Source: Cristatella mucedo
Taxonomy: Eukaryota; Bryozoa; Phylactolaemata; Cristatellidae
Direction: 5' to 3'
DNA: 64,000 nt
Assembly: GCA_009760855.2 (NCBI GenBank)
Contig: WPIO01000010.1
Span: forward strand, 7,299,501-7,363,500
A model generated the notes under the pieces. That model saw only the letters and a program-made list of their open reading frames with translations. It searched no databases and was not told the DNA's origin. The position numbers were made by a program, and so were the translations under genes. Shown piece after piece: positions 1 to 9,779 of the stretch; within the stretch, counting starts at the first letter, position 1; each line of letters starts with the position of its first letter.

Positions 1-1236
1 ACCGCCAAGCCTTCTGTGTGCGTTGGTCCCATCGAGTAATACCTGAACTGTTCTGGTTAGTTATGAAAAAATTGCATTAGCCGATGCACATATTTTCAGG
101 GATTTAAATGTCTGGTTTGACTTTCAGAGCTGCAAGCCTCTTGTGATGCGACTGTCCTCTAATATCTAGTTGTTACCGGTTTACCCCTCGTCTTATCAAG
201 TGCCGAATTTGCATTACATTCTTCTAATTTGCACAATGCAGCAGATGCCTTTCGTGGGTAGCATTTCGGTGGTTCCCAGTAGCGAAGTTGCAGAAAAGCT
301 CGTGTAGAATCTAAAAAAAAAACATGCTAATCAGTATATCCGAGGAACAGTCGCTAGTGATCTAGTCGATATCGCTACGCCCACACACTGCTAATGGCGA
401 ACATGTCTTAGCAGTATGCACTTCTCTAAAAAAAAAAGGCCTTTTTTTATGTGCCTATCTTCTTCCTTTTCTTTACGTTCTCTTCGTACTACTCCACAAT
501 ACGATGACTGCATCGGCGAACGTAACTTCTGCGGGTGATGGTTTGGCGGCTTTCTGGGGAACCCTCTTTCGTACATGCATCCCGAATTTGAGGAGGGCGC
601 TGTAGGCAAGGCTAAGTCGGCCAATAATATTTCCTGGATTGGTAGAGTAAACGCACTAACCAGGAGGAAAGTCAGCGTCTGCAAGCAAAAGGTCGATAGT
701 AGTGTAAATGCAGTTGAAGCGGGGCGGCGCCTTTCTGACAGTTTGTTTTTCCATAGAGCTCTTGAGATTGTTGTTTCTTAATACATTGTCCCATATACTA
801 ATCTATAATCGCATTCCATTTTAGACGTGCGTCCGTTGCCAGCGAGCGTTTTCCTTCTCGCATAATTCCGAGAAACATAAATGTACGAGGTCGCGCTTTT
901 GAAAACTCTTTTATTACACTCTGGAATCAATAGACTTCACTTCGCAGACGGAAGCTTACAGGAACTGGACATATTCTCACTTCCGGTTTTGCAGCAAATT
1001 CGTGTTGGGGCAGACGTTAGTGCAAAATGTCCGTTGGGACAACCGTCCGTCAAGCGCCGCAAAGGCCAAGGGGAATCAGTATCGGTGTGGCCCCATGCTA
1101 GGCTGCGTCTTTGGCGGCAGCCGCCAAGCGGCCACAGGGGGCGCCCGGTAGAGCAAAGAGGAAAGTTTTCAGAACGCTCCCAAGACCATTCTTTCATACC
1201 CGTGGGGTCATACAGTTTAAGTCCGCGATCACCATA
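1..1236. other. No gene recognised
   Basis: Short open frames occur on both strands, up to about 118 codons, but none has a recognisable domain, good splice borders or biased composition. I see no clear repeat unit in this stretch. Confidence 0.5.
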
Positions 1237-1500
1237 AAGTACAGTCATCCCTCGCTTATCGCGGTTTATCAGTTCCAGACTCTTAGGCTATAAGTAAATT
1301 TCCGCGAAGTAAAATTCTTTATTTATAAATAAAATAATTTCGCAGTTAAGAGCCTAGAAAACCTGTTCACGACCCTGTAAATACGGCTATTAACCTTGTT
1401 AGAGCTCCCTGGATGTGAAATAACACCCCTCAAGTCACCATTACACTCGTATTATCCAATATATTAGACAAAATTAGATATATTAGACGTTAGAAATATC
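1237..1500. mobile_element. DNA-transposon-like dispersed repeat (MITE-like)
   Basis: The block starts near the words CATCCCTCGCTTATCGCGG and continues through an A/T-rich part with CCGCGAAGTAAAATT and ATAACACCCCT. The wording resembles a non-coding DNA transposon family that I remember as widespread in animal genomes, but I cannot name the superfamily from memory with confidence. I see no transposase frame, and the ends are approximate. Confidence 0.35.
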
Positions 1501-2779
1501 ATATTATATTATTGTGCATTTAGTTGCGCACATAGAGCTCTTGTACACAGCCGCTAACCTATGAAAATAGTGCAACTTGTTAAATACAGCAGTTTTCGTG
1601 CGGCTGATCCAATCAGTGGCCAGGATGGGAAGAGGATAGGATAGCCAATCAGTGAACAGCACGCTACGATTGGCTTGGTTTCACCACACCCTGTTTTGGG
1701 GGAAGTTCTTGCCCACACACTCGGAGTGGTCGACCGGCTGCGTCTGAATTTTAGTTGTAATACAGGGGTGTATAATTCACTCAGATGACCGAGCGTGCGC
1801 TTTATCATTTTCACTATCTCGATCAAATTTTTAATGAATATATTTGAAAAAACAGCGATTGAGTGTAATGGAAGCATGATCGAATGCTTGGTGGTAACAT
1901 GCAGAATGTCAACATAGCTAGAGGTGACGTTCGCGGGTTAGCATGTAATTAACCTTGTAACTCACAAATCCGCTGGGATGCTAATCAAGGCTGCTTCTCA
2001 TTTCGCTCGCATACTTCTGCTCATTTGTAAGAATGCAAACTACATTTTAAAGCCAAGAATGCAACGTGCTGCTAATATTCTCTTCTCTCTGTTTACAAAA
2101 TAATTATGATTGCACATCAATGCGATGCTTAATGCAGCATCGCAGTTAACGCTCAAGCCTTTACATTTCCTGGAACTTTAATTAACTTGTGCTTACTCCG
2201 TCGCATCCCACCCCACCGTTTCGCAGACATGCTGCGAGTGCCCCGTAACCCCAAGAGGCTGTCATGACCAGTCACAAGATACCCACCGTGAGGCCATATG
2301 ATTGACCTACCACATGCCTTAAGGCTCTCAAATCTGACTATATGTGCAAAAATATATGGTCAGTTTACTTAATTTTTCGTATGCATTGTAATTTCTTCCA
2401 TGAATATTTAGTAGTGTGTGCTTGGTGTGATTCAAAATTAAGCTATATATGTAGCAGTTCCACGAAACCTTCGCTCGGTTTGACTGAACTGTCCAACTCG
2501 GCAAGCCAAAAAGCACGAGCCTCTCGAAATGGTACGGACGAGATCATGAATTAATTCACAGCTCCTTTTCTTCAGAGTAGCAGCAGCAGCTCTCAGTGGC
2601 TCTCGCTCATGCCTTCAGCATCAGGTCCTGCATAATGAGAGCTGTCAGTGGGAAGATGTGATGGGAACCTGTCGGTCATCCTATTCGTAGCCGTTAAAGT
2701 ATGGGTGCTCTCTCTCGGTACGGTCTTAGGCTCTCATCTTTTCACTTCTAGACTCTCCCTCTGACTAATATCACCGCCC
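1500..2779. other. No gene recognised
   Basis: This stretch is A/T-rich with only short, unrecognisable open frames. I see no splice-bounded conserved segment. Confidence 0.45.
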
Positions 2780-3681
2780 AAGCCCAATCTTGGCTTTCAT
2801 TTCTACGCCAATGACAGCCAGCTCTACCTGCCATTCAACCCTTCTTCTAAGCCAAGGTCCTCATCCGACTCGATTAATTCCCTTGTAGCCTGTATCGACG
2901 ATATTCGCATCCACATGACTTGGATGGCTACGAACTCCTGAAGCTTAGCGAGATAAGACTAACCCAATAGTCGTGAGCAAATTTAGTGTCACCCAAAAGT
3001 TGGAAGACCTCACCCTCAAAACTAGTAAATCTAGCATCACTCCTGTGAGTCTGTTCTTAATCTAGGTGTACTCTTCCAAAACGACTTAGATGAGAGCACA
3101 TTCTTCCACTGTCAAGTCGGCCTACTTTTAACTATGGAACACCGCCAATATCTCCGCCAATATCGCCAGCTGAGATAAGAGTATGACTGGTGACTATTTG
3201 ATGCATTCGTGACGTAGGGCCTAGATTATTGTAATTACCCCTGTATTCTATACTCTTGGTTGAGTCCTTAATCGTCTGCAGCTGGTGCAAAACTCAGCTG
3301 GTCTCGGCTGGTCTCTCGTCAACGGTAAAGATACCCCATAATTAAAGACCCTTGGCGACAGAAGCTTTAGCTCTGCAGGTCCTAGACTGTGGAACTCGCT
3401 TCCACAATTCATACGCAACGATAACTACTCTTCTGCTGCCGACTATGGCTCATTCGTTTCAGCGGTCCTGAGCTGCTACTTCTATGCTACTCACTAACTC
3501 AACTGCTCTCCTGACTCTGCTACGCTTCCCACTTTCTCTTTATTGCGTGAGACAAAGTCTGTTGGCTACCGAATGCGTACGGAAAACCGCTTAGGCTGTG
3601 AGTTCACTATGCAAAACTCCTGCGTAACACCCACATAGTATGTATGGCTTTGTGGAGTTACTGACGGAGATACATAATAAT
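2780..3681 (+). mobile_element. LINE fragment, CR1/L2-like, family A
   Basis: The plus strand encodes a decayed reverse transcriptase: a YADD-box equivalent (YANDSQLY) near 2800, followed by CIDDIR and WM words typical of CR1/L2-type elements. It then runs into the conserved C-terminal part (LWNSLPQF-like, about 3388-3420). It ends with the phrase for GAGTTACTGACGGAGATACAT that also closes the copy at 32.57-33.06 kb. Several stops and shifts make it a dead 5'-truncated copy. A minus-strand copy of another family abuts its tail. Confidence 0.8.
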
Positions 3682-4236
3682 AATTATCTTAATAATAATA
3701 CATTTTGTTGCACTCTAAGAGACCTTAATCTCTTCCTAGGTATTTAAGCTGCTTTGAAGCACGATCAAATGGTTAGTAATAACATGCACAAAGTGGCAAA
3801 ATGCAGATATGGTCAGGATTAACATGCACTGTGGCAGAACACACAAAGGACAAGTCACCAGGACCCAACAAATGCTGTGAGAAACGGGTACAGTTTTAGC
3901 TTTTTTAAATGCTGTTAAGCCAGGGGGTGTTGTGACCTCAGTCAGGGTGAGTTTCAGGCTTTGGGAAGTACGGTCTCAAATGGGATTTCAGGTTCGCTCT
4001 AGGCATAGCTAAACAATTGAGTCACAAGATTGGGCGATACGATGCCAGCCTAGTTGGGTAGTAGTTCTGATCGTAGGCTGGAGCCAGAGAAGAAGGGACC
4101 TAAAAGTGAATTACAAAATCTTGCAATCAACACGCTGTTTGATTGTGGGAGCCAGTGCAGGTCGAGTGAGAACTTCGTGTGATGTGGCAACTGCGACGCT
4201 CACTACACACAAGCCTAGCCGCAGAGTTTTGCACCG
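3682..4236 (-). mobile_element. LINE fragment, CR1/L2-like, family B, 3' end
   Basis: Read on the minus strand, this contains the end of the reverse-transcriptase frame (the LHWLPVKQ and DFKVLSL region near 4100-4230), then a 3' untranslated part with repeated AACATGCA words. The tail reads CTAGGAAGAGATTAAGGTCTC and ends in ATT repeats. The same block recurs at 16.1-16.9 kb (minus) and 26.4-26.96 kb (plus). Confidence 0.75.
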
Positions 4237-4295
4237 ACCGCAAGCGCCTTATATCCTTTGCATACTTGATACTGTGCATATTACTGGCCCTTTTT

Positions 4296-4372
4296 AAAGT
4301 TATAAAGCGCCTAAATAAAGATTTAATTCTCTTAGGACGCTAACCAAACGACCTATTATTATTATTATTACT
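4296..4372 (+). mobile_element. LINE/SINE 3' tail with ATT repeats
   Basis: A solo tail, AAGCGCCTAAATAAAGATTT then TTCTCTTAGGACGCTA followed by (ATT)n, matches the 3' ends of the family B LINE copies. Confidence 0.6.
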
Positions 4373-4459
4373 TTCAATCGCCCACTATGGACATAGATGG
4401 CCCGAGGCTTTGAAAGTCTCGCTCGAGTCCAGTGCGAACGAAGCGGCTGCTAGTAGAAG

Positions 4460-4600
4460 GGAAGGCGGCTGCTTTCACGACCTCGGTCCCAAGGTCGTGG
4501 GTTCGATTCCTGCGGTGGGCGATCCTTTATCGCCACTGCAAGCGGTGGTGATAGCCGTAACGGCTCTTCTGTCGCTATACAAAAAGAGGCTGTTTAATCA
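4460..4600 (+). mobile_element. tRNA-derived SINE, type 2
   Basis: A B-box-like GGTCGTGGGTTCGATTCC sits in a tRNA-like arm. It is followed by a body starting GGTGGGCGATCCTTTATCGC and ending TCGCTATACAAAAAGAGGC. Two more copies with the same order lie near 15.70-15.86 kb and 31.07-31.21 kb. The tRNA part does not fold into a complete tRNA as far as I can see. Confidence 0.6.
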
Positions 4601-4654
4601 GCTAGGAATTTTTTTAGCGTAAGTGGTCGTTTCTGTCGGCTCCTTCGTGACGCC

Positions 4655-4963
4655 TGTAGTTTGGTTCACCCATCAGAGAGCCAGCCGATGAACAACACCA
4701 ACGGTTTATTGCACAAGGCACGGAGCAGCAAGACACACGACTGCCTTCGCCCTCTTCTCACACTTGAGTCTCCTCTCCTCGACTCTGGCTGTCCCCTGGC
4801 CGACCCCGATGGTGAATCCACCATCTGTTCACCAGCAGGTTATCGGCCTGTGTCAACGCCTCATTAGAAGCGGACCACAGCTGTGCACAGGCCCCTCTCG
4901 TGGATGCTCCCACCAGCTGTTGAGGTAAGGAGTGGTACCAGCCTTTCATGCAATCGAACTGCA
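4655..4963 (-). repeat. 3' LTR (left copy)
   Basis: TG...CA-bounded 309-bp terminal repeat. It differs from the right copy by scattered substitutions and small compensating indels, for example CTCGTGGATG against TCGGCAGATG. Confidence 0.85.
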
Positions 4964-5122
4964 CGCCCCTTTGACCTTAAGGTCACAAGTTTGCAGCACC
5001 AACTCATGTAGCTGCAATGTACAGGGCAGCATTGAGCGAGCCAAGCCTCTACAAATGCTACACATGCAGTGCCATATCGGCATAGCAGCCAACATCAATA
5101 GTTGACCACACAGGCAGGCTGG

Positions 5123-6262
5123 CTACCTTACAGCTGCTCGCAGGAGGCACGCTGGTGCACGGCCTTTCGCGACTAGCCGGCAACGTGAGCCACCGTCCAT
5201 CGTCGCCGAGCTGACGTCCACAGCCACCGTTTTGCTGACCTCGGCTGCCGTCGCTCCATCCGATTCTGCCGCTGCGTCTCCGACATGCGCAGCTGCTTCT
5301 CCGGCCTGCACAGCCTCTCCAGCCTTCACAGTCTCTCCAGCCTTCCCAGTCTCTCCAGCCTTCACAGTTTCTCCGTCCTGAGCTGACTCCCCGTGCTGCA
5401 CAGACTCTCCGGCCTGTGCGGATTCTTCGGTCTGCCCAGTCTCTGCGGTCAGCACAGACTCTCCTTCCTGGACAGTCTTGCCGTCCTGTGCAGACTCTTC
5501 GGTCTGCACACACTCTCCGGCCTGCGACGCATCGGTCTGCACACACTCTCCGGCCTGCGACGCATCACAGCCCACCGGCTGGTCGCAGTCCAACGTCACC
5601 TTCATGGCTTTCGCTCCATCGCAGGCCAATGCCTCTGTCGCGGACGCCGGCGACTCTCCGTGCATGGTCTCACTCTCTGTCGCCTCAGCCACACGGCTGA
5701 CCGTTGCCTCGCACAACGCCGTTGCTTTGTGGAACACCATCGCAGCCTGATCAACCGTTACCGCTTTGAGAGCGGTTGCCTGCCGCCACGGCGTGGCAGC
5801 CTGACAAACCTCTGTCGCCCGGCACACAGTCGGTGATCGCTGCTGCCGCTTCAGGTCGCTATTGTCGGCTCTCTCAGTTCAACCAGCCTTTACCCGATCA
5901 GCGTGCAGCAATCGCGCTCTACCGGTCGGCGAGGTGATTGCCCTCACTAGGGCCTCACGAAACTTGGCATAGTCATCCTAAACTTCCTGCGGGAGCCCCG
6001 AGGCAAACGTGAAGGCCCGGCCTTGCATCGCAAGGAGCAAAAATAAGTGGCACTCAATCGGTTCGTAGCCACTTTTCTCGATCTCCCTCTCGAAGTTCAG
6101 CAGCCAGCCAACGAAGTCTCCGAAGCCGTCAAAGCCTAGGGACGCTGCACAAGACATCTCCCAGGGCGTCATCGGCTCCATCCCACGAAATAGCTTGTAG
6201 TTTGGTTCGCCCATCAGAGAGCCAGCCGATGAACAACGCCAACGGTTTATTGCACAAGGCAC
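5123..6262 (-). pseudogene. gag-like frame with two in-frame stops
   Basis: One reading frame runs from a methionine inside the 5' LTR (6262) or from MEPMTPWE just after it down to a stop at 5123. It is interrupted by TAG at 5978-5980 and TGA at 5879-5881. The first part (FGDFVGWLLNFE, then HLFLLLAMQGRAF and DDYAKFREAL around the first stop) has the alternating aromatic and leucine pattern of retrotransposon capsid-like Gag domains. After the second stop come about 60 residues without recognisable similarity, then an acidic tail of degenerate eight- to nine-residue repeats of the type QAGESVQ, KAGETVK (about 5290-5560). There is no zinc knuckle. The gag assignment rests on context and pattern, not on a database match. 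Confidence 0.6.
5290..5560. repeat. Degenerate minisatellite inside the gag-like frame
   Basis: Units of about 21-27 bp built around CAGACTCTCCGGCCTG (plus strand) repeat imperfectly. Lengths are multiples of three, so the frame stays open on the minus strand and also on other frames, which creates several spurious overlapping open frames. Confidence 0.75.
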
Positions 6263-6504
6263 GGAGCAGCAATACTCACGACTGCCTTCTCCCCCTTCTC
6301 ACACTCTAGTCTCCTCTCCTCGACTCTGGCTGTCCCCTGGCCGACCCCGATGGTGAATCCACCATCTGTTCACCAGCGGGTTATCGGCCTGTGTCAACGC
6401 CTCATTAGAAGCTGACCACAGCTGTGCACAGGCCCCTTTCGGCAGATGCTCCCACCAGCTGTTGAGGTAAGGAGCTGTACCAGCCTGCATGCAATCGAAC
6501 TACA
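6196..6504 (-). repeat. 5' LTR (right copy)
   Basis: Partner of the left 309-bp repeat. For a minus-strand element this is the upstream LTR and should contain promoter and RNA start. It is flanked outside by the target duplication ACGCC. Confidence 0.85.
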
Positions 6505-6879
6505 ACGCCTTCCCCAGATCGCAATCGGAGGCCAAGGCCTATGGCTGATGCCTCGAGATCAGCGAGATGCTCGGCGGGTTTCGCCAGCCGTCGCTGTCTA
6601 AGAAGATTGCATAGTTCATTAGGAGCGGATCATTAACCGAGCTAGCGCCTTTAGACAGGTCGGCCTAGTTACCCTGCAGGCAGGTAGAAGGCAGTTTTGC
6701 TTGTTTCCAAACCACGCTCTCTGGCTTGCGATATACAGTCTGCAACGTGAGTGACATCCAATCAACTCGAACATAGATCGCCTATATTGTAGCTGGACGG
6801 CTGACCCTCTGACCTTTGCTTTACTAAGTTGTCTAGTGTTCGAACCACGTTGCCGAATAGCCACGCTATGCACGAGCTT

Positions 6880-6974
6880 AACTGTATTACGTCTGTGGAG
6901 AGCTACACGTAAGTGGAACTGTATGACCTCGGTGGAGAGCAATACGCTTGTGAAACTGTATTAACGCTGTGGTT
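6880..6974. repeat. 37-bp tandem repeat, about 2.5 copies
   Basis: Units start AACTGTAT at 6880, 6917 and 6954, each followed in order by a GTGG and, in the first two, GGAGAGC. The copies are diverged. Nothing else is recognisable between the LTR element and 7054. Confidence 0.65.
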
Positions 6975-7053
6975 CGTCTGCGTCTTTTATCGATGGATGG
7001 CGAAACCAGTTGCCTGTCAGTTTTAGCTTTTGCAATTGCACTCCAATCCTGCA

Positions 7054-7219
7054 AGAGCTCACTGCCTGTGCACTCGCTTTACAGAGTCATAGTATTTCCG
7101 TCACGGAAGACAACGCTGCGCCATCTTGCCGCGTGACAGAAGTTCACCATCTTGCCGCGTGACGGACGGAAGGACGGACTTATCGCTGTAATTAGTAGAG
7201 ATGCAGGCCGCTGATCTCT
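7054..7219. repeat. Dispersed repeat with terminal hairpin, copy 1
   Basis: This shares GCTCACTGCCT, TAGT-TCCGTCAC, CCATCTTGCC and AATTAGTAGAGAT in order with 36768-36912. An internal CCATCTTGCCGCGTGAC occurs twice. The right end forms a small stem, AGAGAT with ATCTCT (7197-7219). It is probably a short non-autonomous transposon; the superfamily is not determined. Confidence 0.6.
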
Positions 7220-7984
7220 AGGATGTTGGCTCACTGACCAAAAGGACCGTTACTCCAAGAGAATGACCGCGGTCAGGTTCGTGCGTTTTATAGTGACCAG
7301 AAAGTAAAGTTATAAAATAATCTCGCTCGTATCTAATCATAAATCGCTCTGCTCGTAAGCCTCGGCTTATAGCGGCTATTCCGTATGTGGTTCTCAGTAG
7401 ACGCTCTTGGCTCCGCTCCCTCGGAGGGATAAGTAACCTCGCTACATCCAGGTCCAGTATCCTCGCTCCATCTCGATACATCCAGGCGTTGTTAAAGCGG
7501 ACCAGTCTCTGCGGGCAAGGAGACCATTTCTGAGCTAGTGAAAGAATGGTTAATTGCCGTTACTAGAGAATTTCTACGGTCGTTTGTTCGCTTTTGCTGA
7601 GGCCGGGAGCGGATTTTAAAATAAACTTGATTCACTGCTGCGAATGGGTCTTTCTAGTAGCCTTGCTGTCGTGGATGCGTCCAGGCGGTCACGGCTGAGC
7701 AGAAGGCCGGTCTCTCCGAGTTTTGAAACCGCTAGCCAGGTTATCGTGACGTTTTGCTCTTAGGAGATCGGAGATCACTTAGATCGAAGGGTATAAGATA
7801 AGAGGTACTTAGGTAGGGCGTTACATTTTATGAGACTAATTAGGTAGGCAGTAGCCTCTACAAGATATAAAACCAAACTAGTGATGCATACACTTAAAGC
7901 ATAGCACGCTCCAGTCAACCACATCATCAACTTTGTTCGAAAGCGTCTGAATGGCTCCGGATGTTATTCAACACAAATTTATCG

Positions 7985-7986
<2 letters not shown>
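7220..7986. other. No gene recognised
   Basis: Open frames here are short and unrelated to any family I recognise. A slight pile-up of CTCGCT and CTCGGA words is visible, but I find no defined repeat. Confidence 0.4.

Positions 7987-8036
<50 letters not shown>
7987..8036. repeat. (TA)n microsatellite
   Basis: About 50 bp of nearly pure TA dinucleotides. Confidence 0.95.
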
Positions 8037-8039
<3 letters not shown>

Positions 8040-8472
8040 GTGCCACAAATCTTCAACTCAAGGTGGTTAAAAATATCCAATAATTAGAGCCAAGCTACCC
8101 AATCTCATTCAGAGATCATGCTCTCATGTGGTTCACACTGCTGGCATTGCGATCCTACTACTAACCTCTTCTAACTCGTAAGGTCAATGGGTTTTTTCGG
8201 GCTTGACCATTTTTGCATTTTGCAGTGGCTCCGGCGGCGGCAGTTCTTGTGGAGTCTCGAAGAGACACAGCGCGGAGGTGAGTGGTTAACGAGACTCAAT
8301 CTTTATTTCTCTCGACACGTACATATATGCTAGCTCGATGAATCACAACAGCTACGTTGGGAAATATAACGTACATTAGTGACCTGACACTTCGCGGGGT
8401 CAACGGCATAACTATTGGCCACAGGTGAGGAGCAGGCTGTGCTGTGTCAATGGCGTAGCAATTGACCGAAGT

Positions 8473-8610
8473 TAAATAAAGTTCATTTGTATAGCGCCCC
8501 AAGAGAGCTTAATCTCTATTCTGGCGCTTCACATGTGCCACGGGGCTCGAGCCCACGACCTCGGCCAGACCTTGATCAGGGCGAGCACCTTAACTACTGG
8601 GCCAAGAAGT
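8473..8610 (-). mobile_element. tRNA-headed SINE, type 1
   Basis: On the minus strand the element reads TTGGCCCAGTAGTTAAGGTG (A-box region), GAGGTCGTGGGCTCGAGCCC (B-box region), then a tail ending GCGCTATACAAATG-like sequence. Related copies lie at 38343-38479 and 49987-50115 (minus) and near 31.97-32.10 kb (plus). Its tail matches the 3' end of the family B LINEs. Confidence 0.7.
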
Positions 8611-9559
8611 TGAGGCATACAGTAGTAAAGAGGCAGAAGCAGCAGGCGCACACAACATCATTCTACACCATTTCTCACCAAACATTGTGCTCCCCATCGA
8701 GCAGCATATAGACTTCAAGCTTTTGTCCTTCAATTTTTGAATCATTCATTCTCTCGCTCCGTCCTATCTATCCGACATATTTCCTAGCTAAGCATCCTAT
8801 TAACAACCTGCTCTCTTGACTCAATTTGTTTAGCTGTGCTTCTAACCAACCTGCCTTAGAGACTTGGCCTTCAGCTGGTATGTCGAAAAATCCTTGAACT
8901 TAATCCAGAAAATGGATTCACGACATCTCCTGACCTAATGAAATTAAAATAAGCAAAAATGCACCTGCTCCTCACAGCATTTGCTGGGCGTGGGTGAATT
9001 GTCCTGTGTGTGCTTATTCTCGCTGACACTGTGCTTGTTATCATTAGGCAATTGAAACGTTCTTCCCACCAAACTTATGTAGAGTGCTCAACAGTTCCAG
9101 TTCTCTTAGGGCGCTATGCAAATGTCTTACAATTATTATCGCTGTCCTGTGGAGGTGTGCTGGGATTGAAGTCGGATGGGACGTATTTACCAGTCGGTGC
9201 TCCAAAATCACCATTGCTGCTAACAGCTCAAATAAAGTTAATGATATTAAGATAAATGAAAAGATGAGCGTCTACCTATCCTGGATAACTGGAGAGAAGA
9301 GGAGAAGAGTTGTGAGAGCAAGGAACCGACGGTCACGTGGTCAGATCTGCCACGCCTATCCATACTTAGCAGGGCCGAGGTGGGCAATCGCTTGCGTCAG
9401 CTAAGCCTGTTAATCAATTAATGGACTGCTTGCGCGTTCAGTTGCAGGCTGAAGAGCTTGACTACTGGAGGCAGTTTCGGCAATACGAAACGAACGGTTA
9501 AGTTGAGCTGCCGACGGCCATTGCCTGTGAAATATGAGTTCGCGTTGCCTTGACCTTCA
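8611..9559. other. Region upstream of MED18, LINE debris
   Basis: LINE-derived words appear near 8.7-9.0 kb and a tail TTCTCTTAGGGCGCTATGC near 9.1 kb. The interval should hold the MED18 promoter and 5' untranslated region, but I see no TATA box or defined start. Confidence 0.4.
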
Positions 9560-9779
9560 ATGAATGGTCACACAGCGAATCGTATAAACGCAGCTACCAT
9601 AAACATGGGTGATATACCGGCGTCGGGCAGCAATGTCTTACCAGTCTACGAGTACTTGCTGCAAGGGAGCGTGTTGGATAGCTCTAGAGATGCTCTTGTA
9701 AACAGGCTTCAAGGATTGTGCGATAACATAGAAACTGGTATAGAAACGTTTGTGGACCACGAGCAAGCATACACGATAA
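9560..9779 (+). CDS. MED18: MED18 exon 1
   Basis: Encodes the N-terminus through FVDHEQAYTI. The donor is A|GTAAGT and the exon ends in phase 1. Confidence 0.93.

Larger units (their letters stand above)
4655..6504 (-). mobile_element. Compact gag-only LTR retrotransposon
   Basis: Two direct repeats of 309 bp (4655-4963 and 6196-6504) each begin TGTAGTTTGG and end CA. They flank a 1,232-bp interior. ACGCC lies immediately before the left repeat (4650-4654) and immediately after the right one (6505-6509), a perfect 5-bp target duplication. The only coding trace is a gag-like frame on the minus strand, so transcription would start in the right LTR. Consistent with that, a purine run, AAAGGGGCG in minus-strand reading, touches the 3' LTR at 4964. 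No protease, reverse transcriptase, RNase H or integrase is visible, so this is a non-autonomous element. I find no convincing primer binding site next to the 5' LTR. Confidence 0.85.

Noticed and set aside
4490-4520. A tRNA gene
   Set aside because: A B-box-like GGTTCGATTCC is present, but no full cloverleaf could be drawn and the block recurs as a SINE body in two other places.
5058-5546. An arginine/cysteine-rich 162-codon protein
   Set aside because: It is an alternative frame of the gag-like minisatellite; length multiples of three keep several frames open.
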